NCBI RefSeq assembly: GCF_000378825.1
Contig: NZ_KB900388.1
Span: 4,905,901-4,969,900, forward strand
Source of the DNA: Salinispora vitiensis
GTDB taxonomy: Bacteria; Actinomycetota; Actinomycetes; Mycobacteriales; Micromonosporaceae
Length of the DNA stretch: 64,000 nt
Direction: 5' to 3'
Shown here: in pieces, positions 25,888 to 37,998 of the stretch
Layout of the letters: every line of letters begins with the position of its first letter
Position numbering within the stretch: position 1 is the stretch's first letter
Notes under the pieces: generated by a model
Told to the model about the DNA's origin: nothing
Seen by the model: the letters and a program-made list of their open reading frames with translations, nothing else
Database searches by the model: none
Position numbers and translations under genes: made by a program

Positions 25888-26667
25888 GTGGCGGACGAGC
25901 GGACGCGATACTTCCGGCGGCTGGCCCGTCGGCGGCGCTCAGCCCGGCGGTGGAGCGTCATCGCCGGTGGGCTCGGCGGCGCCGCCGCGGTGCTGACGCC
26001 GTACGCCGGTCTGGGGTTGCCCGACGCGGCCTGGGCCGCCGGCGCGGGTGGAGCAATCGTGCTCGCCGCCTGGCGCTGGGCCGACCTGCGGGCGCTCGCC
26101 GCCCAGCCAGCGCCGCCGGCGCTGGGCCCGGATGAGGCGGCGGCCCAGTTGCGGGCCCGGCTGGTCGCGGCGGTGCAGCGCCTCCCGGCCGGCTCCGGCA
26201 TGCTCGCCGAGGCCCGACGGGTACGGTCGCGGGTCGCGCTGCGCGGCACCGGTGCCGCCGAGCAGTGGGGCCGGCTGGATCGGGCCGGGTCCACCTTCGC
26301 CGGCCTGCGGGGCCGGCTGACCGGGCTGGCGGCGCCCGCGGTCGCCGAGGCCACCGCGGCCGACCACTCGCTGCGGGACCTCGCCCTGAGGGTCGCGGAG
26401 GTCGAACGGGCCATTCGGTTCGCGCCACCCGACACTCGGCCCTCGCTTGAGCAGGCCCGGACGGCACTCGCCGGCCAACTGCGCAACGGTGTCGAGGCGT
26501 ACGAGCGGCTGGTGGCGGCCGCCGCCGGTTACGTGGCCGAGAACGTCCGGTCCGATGTCCAGGAACCGGCGGTGGCCCGGCTCACCGAGGCAACCGACCT
26601 GCTGCACGGGACGGCTTCGGCACTGGCGGAGCTGCGCGCCACCGACCCCACCTTCCGCACCTCCTGA
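25888..26667 (+). CDS. PspA-associated membrane protein (PspM / Rv2743c-like)
   Basis: A 259-aa protein with a basic N-terminus (TRYFRRLARRRRSARRW), two hydrophobic segments near residues 24-39 and 44-61, and a long Ala/Leu/Arg helical domain. Position after clgR-pspA and the two-helix architecture match PspM (Rv2743c), an integral partner of mycobacterial PspA. I see no PspN homologue after it. GTG 25888 has GTGGGGGAGG 5 bases upstream. The identity rests mainly on context. Confidence 0.7.
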   Translation: MADERTRYFRRLARRRRSARRWSVIAGGLGGAAAVLTPYAGLGLPDAAWAAGAGGAIVLAAWRWADLRALAAQPAPPALGPDEAAAQLRARLVAAVQRLPAGSGMLAEARRVRSRVALRGTGAAEQWGRLDRAGSTFAGLRGRLTGLAAPAVAEATAADHSLRDLALRVAEVERAIRFAPPDTRPSLEQARTALAGQLRNGVEAYERLVAAAAGYVAENVRSDVQEPAVARLTEATDLLHGTASALAELRATDPTFRTS

Positions 26668-26703
26668 GCAACGGGGCCACAGCCAGCACCGTGGGGCGGG
26701 ACG

Positions 26704-29700
26704 TCAGTCCGGCGTCGTCACCACGATCGGGGCGGCGAACGGGGACAGTCCGACGACGTTGAACGCCCGGATCCGGTAGTGGTAGGTGGTTCGGCGGGCC
26801 AGGCCGGTGTTGGTGAACCCCCGTCCGTTCACGGTGAAGGTGGCGACGTCCTGGCTGAACGCCGGGTCCGCGGCCCGCTGCACGGTGAAGCCGGCCCCGG
26901 ATCCGACGGCCGTGCTCGTCGTCCAACCGAGGATGACCGTCGCCGTGTCCGGTGCGACCGCGGTGGCGGTGACCGTCACCGATTCCGGAGCCCCCGGACG
27001 GGGCGGTGTGGTCACTTGAGCCACTGTGGACCATGGGGACGCCGAGCCGAGGTAAGTGGTGCGGACCCGGTAGTAGTAGCGGGTGTCCGGCGCCACGGCG
27101 GTGTCCAGATGGGTGTCACCGACACTGATGGCAGTGGTGCCGGGCCCGCTGGTGAACGTGGGGTTGGTGGCGCGCTGCACGTCAACGCCGGTGGCGAAGG
27201 AGCGGTTGCGCCAGTGCAGGCCCACCCGGAGCGGTGCGGCCGGCGGCACCGCCGCGGCCAGGCCGGTCGGTGCCGCGAGTTGCACCGATGCGGGCGCGCA
27301 GTTCGACCATGCCGAGCAGCTGACCGCGTTCTCCGTCCGGATGCGGTAGTGGTAGGTCACCCCGGGAATGACGGTGGCGTCGGTGTACCGGGTGGCGTCC
27401 GCGGCTACCGTGATCGTGGCCAGTCCATCGGTGAACGCGGGGTCGGTGGCGCGTTGGAGTTGGTGGCTGGTGGTGGGGGGCCGGTCGCCGTTGCGGGTCC
27501 AGGCGAGCAGGATCGCCGGCAGGGTGGTCGCCGCCCCGGGTCCCGGGGTCGCGGTCAGCCCGGTCGGGGCCTTCGGGGCGACCCGCAGCACCAGCGGCCG
27601 GCTCAGGCCCTGGTCGCGGTAGCCGGCGAGCGCGCTGTGCCAGCGGTACTCCCAGCCCAGGTTGACCGGCTGGGCGCCCGCCGAGGCGGCTTGGCCGCCG
27701 CGTGACGCGCCTGGGGGGTGGACGTTCGCTGGTGGGCTCGGGTCCAGCGGTCGTACGCTGTCGGTGATCTTGAACGGGAGGGGCGGTGCGACCGGGCGCA
27801 GTGCCACCACCACCTCCTCCCGTGGGTTGACCCGGACCACCTGTTTCCAGCCCAGCTCGTTCGGGGCCGGCGCGCGGAGCGTGCCGTCCCACCCTGCTCG
27901 GTTGACCAGTTGCAGGTCGACGCCGTCGAGGCGGACCGGCTGGGTGTGCCGGCCCGCGCCGCGCAGCCGCCACAGCTGCATCTCGTCGACGACCGGGTCC
28001 CCCGTAACCGCCGACTCGCCGACCGACACCACCTCGGTGGCCGGGTCGGTCGGGTCGAGTGGTGGCACGGCCGGGGTGGGTGACGCTCCCGGTGGTGGAC
28101 CGACGCCGAAGCGGCCGGCGAGTCGGCCGTGCGTGGGCTCGAAGACCTCCCCGATGGTTTTCACCGCGAGCGGCAGCAGGACGGGGGAGGTGCTGCCGGC
28201 CGGGGTGAACGTGACCGTCGCAGCGTGGACCGGGACGATGGTCTCTCGGGCCGTGCGGGTGCCGAACGCCGCGTCGTAGGCGGGCTGCGGCACGATCGGT
28301 GGACGCTGGCTGGCCGAGTACGCCCGGGGTAGCCGCTCGCGGAGCCGGGCCAGGTCGTAGCGGGGCTTCGGAACGCCGGCCACCCGGAACAGCAGCAGGG
28401 TGCGGGTGTTCGGCCCGTACCCGGGACGGCTCGGTGGTGTCCCGCCCTCGGCGGTGTGGTCCGGGGCCTCGGTGTGGTGGTCATAGCGGGGGTCGAAGGC
28501 GGGGAACGGGGCCGGGGCGTCGTTGTAGAGGAGCACGGTGCTGCCGGGGGTGACGGTGGCGAAATCGACCAGCACGTCGGCCTGCTCTCCGGGGGCGAGC
28601 AGCAGCGTGTGCCGGTCGACGTTGAGCACGGTGGGGTCGCGTCGGTCGTACCGGTAGGTCACCGGCTGGTTGGGGAGCACCGCGGGGGCCGGTAGGAGAC
28701 CCCCGTCGTTGCCGATCTGCACCAGGTCGGGGCCGGCGGCATCCGGATCCGGCACCCCGCCCTCCCGCCCGTCGGTCGGCCACCGGGAGGGCCGGCCGGG
28801 CATCGGAACCGCCGCGACCATCGGTACCTCGCCCGCGTTCGGGTCGGCCAGCCTGCCCTCGCTGTCCCACAGCGGGCCGGCGGAGCGCGCCTGGTAGAGC
28901 TGGAGGTTCAGGCTGCGGTCCAGGCACGCGTTGAGGATGCGGAACCGGTAGGTGCGCGGTTCGACCGTCAGCCAGGGGTACGCGACGCCGTTGACCAGTA
29001 CCGTGTCGCCGTACGCGGCCGGCACCGCCGACGGGTGCGGTATGCCGGGTGCCATCGGCGGTTCAGCCGAGGCGTCGTCAACCGGGTCGTGGTGGGGGTT
29101 GGGGACCAGCTCGGGCCCGGTGCCGGTTGGTCCGCTGCCGTTCGATCCGGTTGGGCTCTTCGCCACCAGATCCCCGGCGGTTCGCGCCCACGGCCCGTAA
29201 TCCCAGCGCCCGGTCGGGTTGATGCCGTCGTCGCGGTAGGGGTTCTGCCGGGGCTGGTAGATGTGTGGGTGCCAGAGACTGCCCCGCGCGCCCCAGCGGT
29301 CGCGGTCCCAGGTCGGGTCGGTGGCGGCCAGCTGACTGTCGTCGGGCACGAAGGTCTTGTCCTCGAGGACCAGCGGGATCTGGTCGGCGGGCAACACCCC
29401 CGCGGCGACTAGGTCATCCTCGGCGGGGTCGGTGATCAGGTAGACGCCGACCTGGCCGGAGTAGCAGGTGAGCCGGGACAACCCGACGGTGTTGTCGTGG
29501 AACGCGAGCAGCCGCCCGCTCTGCTCGTTCGGGTAGTACAGCGTGGTGGCGCCCCGGCCCGGCGGCGGCATGTCGGGCACCGGGGTCAGCCCGGGCCCGG
29601 TGGGGTATGGGGTGATCTCGGTGGCCGGTGTGACCCAGTGCCAGGGGTTGCCGGCGCTGATCCAACCGGTCTGCGCCCCGGCGAGGTGTAGTACGGCCCG

Positions 29701-30378
29701 ATTCTGCGGGTAAGGTGCCGGCCCGGCGAGCGGCCCGGGGCCGGCGCCGTCGATGGTGGGGTCAACGGGTAGGAACAGCTCACCGGCCCGACCGGCAGGA
29801 AGCTGGTTGATGAACTTGACCCGTACCGGGCGGCCGCGCCGCGCGATGATCACCGGGCCGAGGTGGACCGGGCGCTCCGGCGGTGCGACCGTGTTGTGCC
29901 CGGTCGAATCGGTACCGAGGTTCAGCTGTCGGTACCCGCGTAGGCGGGTGGCCGGCAGGTCCCGGTGCAGCTGTTGCGCGTACTCCTGAAGGCCGATTTC
30001 GTAGTAGTCGCAGCCCGGGTAGGTGATGGTGTCGGGTACGGCCACCGGCAGGCAACCGGGGTCGTTACCCGCGCCGAGGGTGGGCAGCGGGTCGACAAAC
30101 TTGCGGATGCCGGTGCCGGGCAGCACGTCGCCAGCATCGTCCACGGTCGGCAGCGGGCTGTGCGCGTGGTTCGGCACCGGGCCGAAGTAACGGGGTAGCG
30201 CGGTCGGGTCCAGCGTTGCGGCTGTCGGCGGTGTCGCGGCTGTTGGCGGTGCTGTCACCGTGCCGTCGGCGCTCCGAGCCGCCGGTACCAGCGGGTTGGA
30301 GCCCTCGGTGGTGCCTTTCGTCGGGTCGGTAGCGGGTTGCTCGGCCCAGGGGATCCGGAATCTGCGGAACAGGTCCAT
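26704..30378 (-). CDS. multicopper-oxidase-like protein lacking copper ligands, with three FN3 domains
   Basis: A 1224-aa protein. Residues ~50-920 follow the large bacterial multicopper-oxidase plan, but all four copper motifs look eroded. Where the family has HxHG, this reads HLAGAQTGWISAG (~226). Where HDH is expected it reads FHDNTVGLSRL (~293). The HPxHxH site is QPVRLDGVDLQLVNR (~810). The HCHxxxH site is RWHSALAGYRDQGLSRPLV (~911). Three fibronectin type III domains fill ~930-1224, each with QRAT/QRAADPxF and YxYRIRT motifs. No signal peptide is obvious. ATG 30378 has GGGAGAG 3 bases upstream; the longer frame to 30468 lacks one. A catalytic copper role is doubtful; binding or structural use is inference. 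Confidence 0.8.
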   Translation of the reverse strand: MDLFRRFRIPWAEQPATDPTKGTTEGSNPLVPAARSADGTVTAPPTAATPPTAATLDPTALPRYFGPVPNHAHSPLPTVDDAGDVLPGTGIRKFVDPLPTLGAGNDPGCLPVAVPDTITYPGCDYYEIGLQEYAQQLHRDLPATRLRGYRQLNLGTDSTGHNTVAPPERPVHLGPVIIARRGRPVRVKFINQLPAGRAGELFLPVDPTIDGAGPGPLAGPAPYPQNRAVLHLAGAQTGWISAGNPWHWVTPATEITPYPTGPGLTPVPDMPPPGRGATTLYYPNEQSGRLLAFHDNTVGLSRLTCYSGQVGVYLITDPAEDDLVAAGVLPADQIPLVLEDKTFVPDDSQLAATDPTWDRDRWGARGSLWHPHIYQPRQNPYRDDGINPTGRWDYGPWARTAGDLVAKSPTGSNGSGPTGTGPELVPNPHHDPVDDASAEPPMAPGIPHPSAVPAAYGDTVLVNGVAYPWLTVEPRTYRFRILNACLDRSLNLQLYQARSAGPLWDSEGRLADPNAGEVPMVAAVPMPGRPSRWPTDGREGGVPDPDAAGPDLVQIGNDGGLLPAPAVLPNQPVTYRYDRRDPTVLNVDRHTLLLAPGEQADVLVDFATVTPGSTVLLYNDAPAPFPAFDPRYDHHTEAPDHTAEGGTPPSRPGYGPNTRTLLLFRVAGVPKPRYDLARLRERLPRAYSASQRPPIVPQPAYDAAFGTRTARETIVPVHAATVTFTPAGSTSPVLLPLAVKTIGEVFEPTHGRLAGRFGVGPPPGASPTPAVPPLDPTDPATEVVSVGESAVTGDPVVDEMQLWRLRGAGRHTQPVRLDGVDLQLVNRAGWDGTLRAPAPNELGWKQVVRVNPREEVVVALRPVAPPLPFKITDSVRPLDPSPPANVHPPGASRGGQAASAGAQPVNLGWEYRWHSALAGYRDQGLSRPLVLRVAPKAPTGLTATPGPGAATTLPAILLAWTRNGDRPPTTSHQLQRATDPAFTDGLATITVAADATRYTDATVIPGVTYHYRIRTENAVSCSAWSNCAPASVQLAAPTGLAAAVPPAAPLRVGLHWRNRSFATGVDVQRATNPTFTSGPGTTAISVGDTHLDTAVAPDTRYYYRVRTTYLGSASPWSTVAQVTTPPRPGAPESVTVTATAVAPDTATVILGWTTSTAVGSGAGFTVQRAADPAFSQDVATFTVNGRGFTNTGLARRTTYHYRIRAFNVVGLSPFAAPIVVTTPD

Positions 30379-30470
30379 GGCTCTCCCGGCGTCGGGCGCG
30401 GTACCGACCACCTCGGCGTGGCGGTGGACGCGCAGAACAGACGGTGTGTGAGCACTTAGTTGCAGCATGG

Positions 30471-30517
30471 GACCTAAGGGGTGGGTTTGGAAGTACCCAA
30501 TCGTCCCTTTCTAGGTC
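30471..30517 (-). promoter_or_regulatory. hairpin in the MCO-like gene leader region
   Basis: GACCTA (30471-30476) pairs with TAGGTC (30512-30517), AGGG (30477-30480) with CCCT, and TTGG (30487-30490) with CCAA (30497-30500). It lies about 95 bases upstream of the MCO-like ATG. The gap 30379-30769 (391 bases) contains no supported gene. Confidence 0.35.
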
Positions 30518-30614
30518 GGCCCGTGGGCGCGGCGAACTGCACCGGGTTTCAGGTTCTCCGCCGTGCGGAGTGGTTGACCGGCAGCACGTTCGCGTTCGTG
30601 GACCAGGGTGGGCT

Positions 30615-30636
30615 CCATCCTGCTCCCACAGGATGG
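30615..30636. terminator. perfect 8-bp inverted repeat in the MCO/nei2 gap
   Basis: CCATCCTG (30615-30622) and CAGGATGG (30629-30636) flank CTCCCA. It lies 134 bases beyond the nei2 stop on the minus strand. It is possibly the terminator of the lhr operon or a regulatory site; no T-run follows on the minus side. Confidence 0.4.
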
Positions 30637-30769
30637 TGTTTGATCATGTTGGGTGGGCTTGCGGCGTCTGGAAGCGCGGGGCTGTGACCACGCCGAGCGG
30701 ACCCAACCGTCGCGAGTGGTCGCATAGCTGGGGCAGCTCGACAGCGGCGGAACCAGCCGGTCCGTCCCG

Positions 30770-31576
30770 TCACGCGGGGGGCCCGGGCTGGCAGGTCGGG
30801 CACCAGTAGGTGACCCGTTCATCCTGCTCCTGCCGGCGGATCGGGGTGCCGCAGCGGCGGCAGGGCTGAGCCCGCCGGCCGTAGACGTAGGTGGTCTGTC
30901 CCCGGCGCCGGGATCCGGTGCTGCTCTGGGTCCAGTGCCCACGGTTCGCGGCGAGCAGCCGCTGCGCCAGGGTGACCAGGCCGATCAGGTCGGGTACGGC
31001 GTGCACCGGCGTCCACGGCGACACCCCGCGCAGGAACAGCACCTCGCACTTGTAGAGGTTGCCGACCCCGGCGAGGCTACGTTGGTCGAGCAGGGCGGCG
31101 CCGATGGTGACCACGGGCCCGGCGGCGAGGCGCCGGACCGCCTCGGCCGGGTCCCAGTCCGGGCCGAGGAGGTCCGGGCCGAGGTGGCCGACGAGGCGGT
31201 GCTCCGTGGCGGTCGGCACGAGGGCGAGGTCGTGCAGGTGATAGCCGACGGCCACCGCCCGGGGGCCGCGCAGTACCGCCCGGATCAGGTGCGCTGGGCG
31301 GGCGGACCAGCGCCGTCCGGGCGGATACGTTCGCCAGCTGCCGTCCATCCGTAGGTGCGAGTGCAGCGTCCAGCGCTCGCCGTCGCCGTCGGTGCGCGGT
31401 GCCGCGAGGCGCAGCAGCAGGTGTTTGCCCCGGCTGGTCGACTCCCGGACCGTCCAGCCGGCGAGGTTCGTCGTGGCAAGCCCCGGTACGCGGAAATCGG
31501 AGCCGGTCAGCCGGTCGCCGGCCAGCGCCTGCTGAAGTACGTGGGCGGTGTTCCAGACGGTGTCGCCTTCGGGCAC
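30770..31576 (-). CDS. nei2: Fpg/Nei-family DNA glycosylase/AP lyase (Nei2 type)
   Basis: A 268-aa base-excision repair enzyme that removes oxidised bases. The start PEGDTVWNTAHVL is of the Nei rather than Fpg type, with catalytic Pro2 and Glu3. The helix-two-turn-helix block is ALLDQRSLAGVGNLYKCEVLF, and the C-terminal zinc finger is CRRCGTPIRRQEQDERVTYW followed by CPTC. GTG 31576 has GGGAGG 8 bases upstream. It is the last gene of a minus-strand group with lhr and a SAM hydrolase; lhr and nei2 are also neighbours in mycobacteria. Confidence 0.92.
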   Translation of the reverse strand: MPEGDTVWNTAHVLQQALAGDRLTGSDFRVPGLATTNLAGWTVRESTSRGKHLLLRLAAPRTDGDGERWTLHSHLRMDGSWRTYPPGRRWSARPAHLIRAVLRGPRAVAVGYHLHDLALVPTATEHRLVGHLGPDLLGPDWDPAEAVRRLAAGPVVTIGAALLDQRSLAGVGNLYKCEVLFLRGVSPWTPVHAVPDLIGLVTLAQRLLAANRGHWTQSSTGSRRRGQTTYVYGRRAQPCRRCGTPIRRQEQDERVTYWCPTCQPGPPA

Positions 31577-31615
31577 CTCCCCATCCTCCCGCTCGGGCGG
31601 CCTCGACGCTGCCGG

Positions 31616-32428
31616 TCAGCCGGCGGTGACGCGGAGTTGGTCGCCCGGCACCACCCCGAACCGGTCGGCGGCCCGCCCACCGTTGACCGCGACGGCGACC
31701 AGGCCGGCCGAGTCCACGTGCACCAACAGCCCTCCCGGCGGTGCGTCGTCGAACGTGCGGGCGTGCACCGCGTGCGCACCGACGCGGTCCGGGCCCGCTG
31801 GCCGCTGCGCGACCCGAAGTGCTTGGGGTAGCGGTTCCAGCAGGGCACCCGTCGCCGCGAGCTGCACGTTGCCGAAGTGGTCCACGGTCAACACCTCGGC
31901 GGTGAACCCGTCGGGCTCTGGTTGGACCAGCGGGGTGGGCAGCCGGACCAGGGCGCCCGGTTCGACGGCCGGGCCGGCGTCGGCGAGCGGCGCACCGAGC
32001 GCCAGCCGGGCCGCGACCGGCGCGAAGACGTCCCGGCCGTGGAAGGTGGCGGACAGCTGCGTGCCGAGCCAGTCCGGGTTCGTCAGCTCCACCGCGGCGC
32101 TCACCCCGCCGAGCGCCGCCGCCGCGTCCAGCAGCAGCCCGTTGTCCGGTCCGACCAGCAGTCCGTCCCCGGCGGCGAGGGCGATCGCCCGGCGGGCCGT
32201 GCCCACGCCGGGGTCGACCACGGCGACGTGGACGGCCGCCGGCAGGTACGGCACGGTCTGCGCCAGCACCGCCGCGCCGCGTCGGACGTCGCCGGGTGGG
32301 ACCAGGTGGGTCACGTCGATCACCCGGGCGGTGGGCGCCAGCCGGGCCAGCGTCCCGTGGCAGGCGGCCACGAAGCCGTCGGTGAGACCGTAGTCGGTGG
32401 TGAAGGAGATCCAGGGCGTCGGCGCCAT
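31616..32428 (-). CDS. SAM hydrolase, adenosine-forming (DUF62 / SAM hydroxide adenosyltransferase)
   Basis: A 270-aa member of the DUF62 family, which hydrolyses S-adenosylmethionine to adenosine and methionine. It is related to fluorinase and the Salinispora chlorinase SalL. Visible blocks: ISFTTDYGLTDGFVAA, VVDPGVGTARRAIAL, VGPDNGLLLDA, STFHGRDVFAPVAARLALG. The His and Arg/Asp of FHGRD fit the Asp-Arg-His set that marks the hydrolases, so halogenase activity is unlikely. A Salinispora arenicola member has been characterised biochemically. It sits between lhr (82-base gap) and nei2 (39-base gap), a curious place for a SAM hydrolase. Confidence 0.88.
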   Translation of the reverse strand: MAPTPWISFTTDYGLTDGFVAACHGTLARLAPTARVIDVTHLVPPGDVRRGAAVLAQTVPYLPAAVHVAVVDPGVGTARRAIALAAGDGLLVGPDNGLLLDAAAALGGVSAAVELTNPDWLGTQLSATFHGRDVFAPVAARLALGAPLADAGPAVEPGALVRLPTPLVQPEPDGFTAEVLTVDHFGNVQLAATGALLEPLPQALRVAQRPAGPDRVGAHAVHARTFDDAPPGGLLVHVDSAGLVAVAVNGGRAADRFGVVPGDQLRVTAG

Positions 32429-32509
32429 GGAGGGAAGGCTAGCCGAGCCCGCCGGTCGATCCGGGCACTCGGCGGACAGCCCCGGGGCGGCCCGGAACTG
32501 ACGGACCGA

Positions 32510-37136
<4,627 letters not shown>

Positions 37137-37138
<2 letters not shown>

Positions 37139-37158
37139 CGTGCCCCCACCGTCCGACA
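37137..37158 (-). promoter_or_regulatory. weak PafBC-type promoter candidate for lhr
   Basis: On the minus strand CTGTCGGAC (TGTCGG at 37158-37153) is identical to the recA promoter over nine bases. The -10 position reads CACGAT (37142-37137), a poor match to TANNNT. GTG 37129 lies 7 bases after it. The similarity to recA is seen; the regulation is inferred. Confidence 0.3.
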
Positions 37159-37223
37159 GGTACCGGTGCTGCTGTGTTCTGTCCGGCTGAAGGGTAAAAG
37201 CGTTGGATGTAACGATGGATAGC

Positions 37224-37238
37224 TTAAGTCTTACTTAA
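37224..37238. promoter_or_regulatory. AT-rich palindrome between lhr and the 131-aa gene
   Basis: TTAAGT-CTT-ACTTAA is a perfect 6-bp inverted repeat inside an unusually AT-rich 100-base stretch (about 37190-37280) shared by divergent genes. A second palindrome, CTCGCG-ATGTAG-CGCGAG, lies at 37274-37291 just before the Shine-Dalgarno of the plus-strand gene. Confidence 0.4.
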
Positions 37239-37301
37239 CTGCTTGATTGTGACCCACAACATAAAGTAACTTCCTCGCGATGTAGCGCGAGTGGAGGGCG
37301 G

Positions 37302-37697
37302 ATGGCGGTCGAGAAGGCGCCCGCGGTGGTGCCGACGGCGGGTAAGCGGGCGGCCCGGGCCGGCACCGATGTGCTGATCCGGAAGGTCGACGGTCATCTC
37401 GCCGCCGCCGTCCGCGCCGGCTTGGCCGAGCCCGAGTTGGAACTCGCCGAGCGGCTCGCCCAGGTGCTGCGCGAGCTGGTCGTCTCCACCGCCCGGGCCA
37501 GTGCCGCGGACCGGGGTCGAGTGCGCGCGGCCGTGCACTACTTCGTCCTGCGCCGGGAGAGCCGGGGGCGGTTGCTCTCGGTGCGCTCGCTGATCGCCGC
37601 CCAGCGGGTCGTCAACCGCGTCGTGCTCGACCTCGAGCGTCCTGACCTGCTGGTCGAGGCGCGTTGGGATTGGCCTCCCGGGAGTCCGCCGCGCTGA
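37302..37697 (+). CDS. hypothetical helical protein
   Basis: A 131-aa protein I cannot place in a family. It is mostly alpha-helical by composition, with a basic centre (RGRVRAAVHYFVLRRESRGR) and no membrane segment or signal peptide. ATG 37302 is preceded by GTGGAGGGCGG, a good Shine-Dalgarno about 4 bases away, and coding GC-skew is normal, so it is probably real. It is divergent from lhr across an AT-rich palindromic region. Confidence 0.65.
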   Translation: MAVEKAPAVVPTAGKRAARAGTDVLIRKVDGHLAAAVRAGLAEPELELAERLAQVLRELVVSTARASAADRGRVRAAVHYFVLRRESRGRLLSVRSLIAAQRVVNRVVLDLERPDLLVEARWDWPPGSPPR

Positions 37698-37874
37698 CGG
37701 CTCCCGAGGCCGCCACCCCGCTGGTTGCCTTCCGGGTCGGTTCACGTCTGGCCGTACGGGAGTGTCGGGGCACGCTGGGATAGCGAAAGCTGTGCAGGTA
37801 TTCAGTCGGTCGGCCAGAAAGGTTCGGTCGCGATACCCTTCCGGCACCGCCAGCGGACTTTCAGGTACTCCCGA

Positions 37875-37880
37875 TAAAAT
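37875..37880 (+). promoter_or_regulatory. probable -10 (TAAAAT) for the CNNM operon
   Basis: TAAAAT in an otherwise GC-rich region predicts a transcription start near 37887 and a leader of about 95 nt. No clear -35 is seen. Confidence 0.4.
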
Positions 37881-37886
37881 AGGCGG

Positions 37887-37998
37887 ATGATCGACTCGTC
37901 TGCCCAGGAGGGCAGCAGTAGCGAGCCGGGTTATGCCCGGCTACCCCTGGCCCCGAGATCGACGGGAGCCCTGAAGCTCCCGTGTTGATCGTCGTTGG
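37887..37998 (+). promoter_or_regulatory. structured 5' leader: three hairpins ending at the CNNM start codon
   Basis: Three perfect stems lie in tandem. They are CTGCCC/GGGCAG (37900-37905 with 37910-37915), AGCCGGG/CCCGGCT (37924-37930 with 37936-37942) and ACGGGAGC/GCTCCCGT (37962-37969 with 37976-37983). The third stem holds the likely Shine-Dalgarno GGGAG in its 5' arm and runs into GTG 37982. A flanking GATC/GATC pair can extend it. The layout suits translational control. It does not match the M-box or yybP-ykoY consensus as I remember them. Confidence 0.55.

Noticed and set aside
30444..30809. Plus-strand frame of 121 codons in the gap between the oxidase-like gene and nei2
   Set aside because: It runs through two inverted repeats into the nei2 gene and shows no protein-like pattern.
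31616..32428. SAM-dependent chlorinase (SalL-like) because the organism may be Salinispora
   Set aside because: The FHGRD block and the housekeeping neighbours fit the DUF62 SAM hydrolase; no biosynthetic cluster surrounds it.
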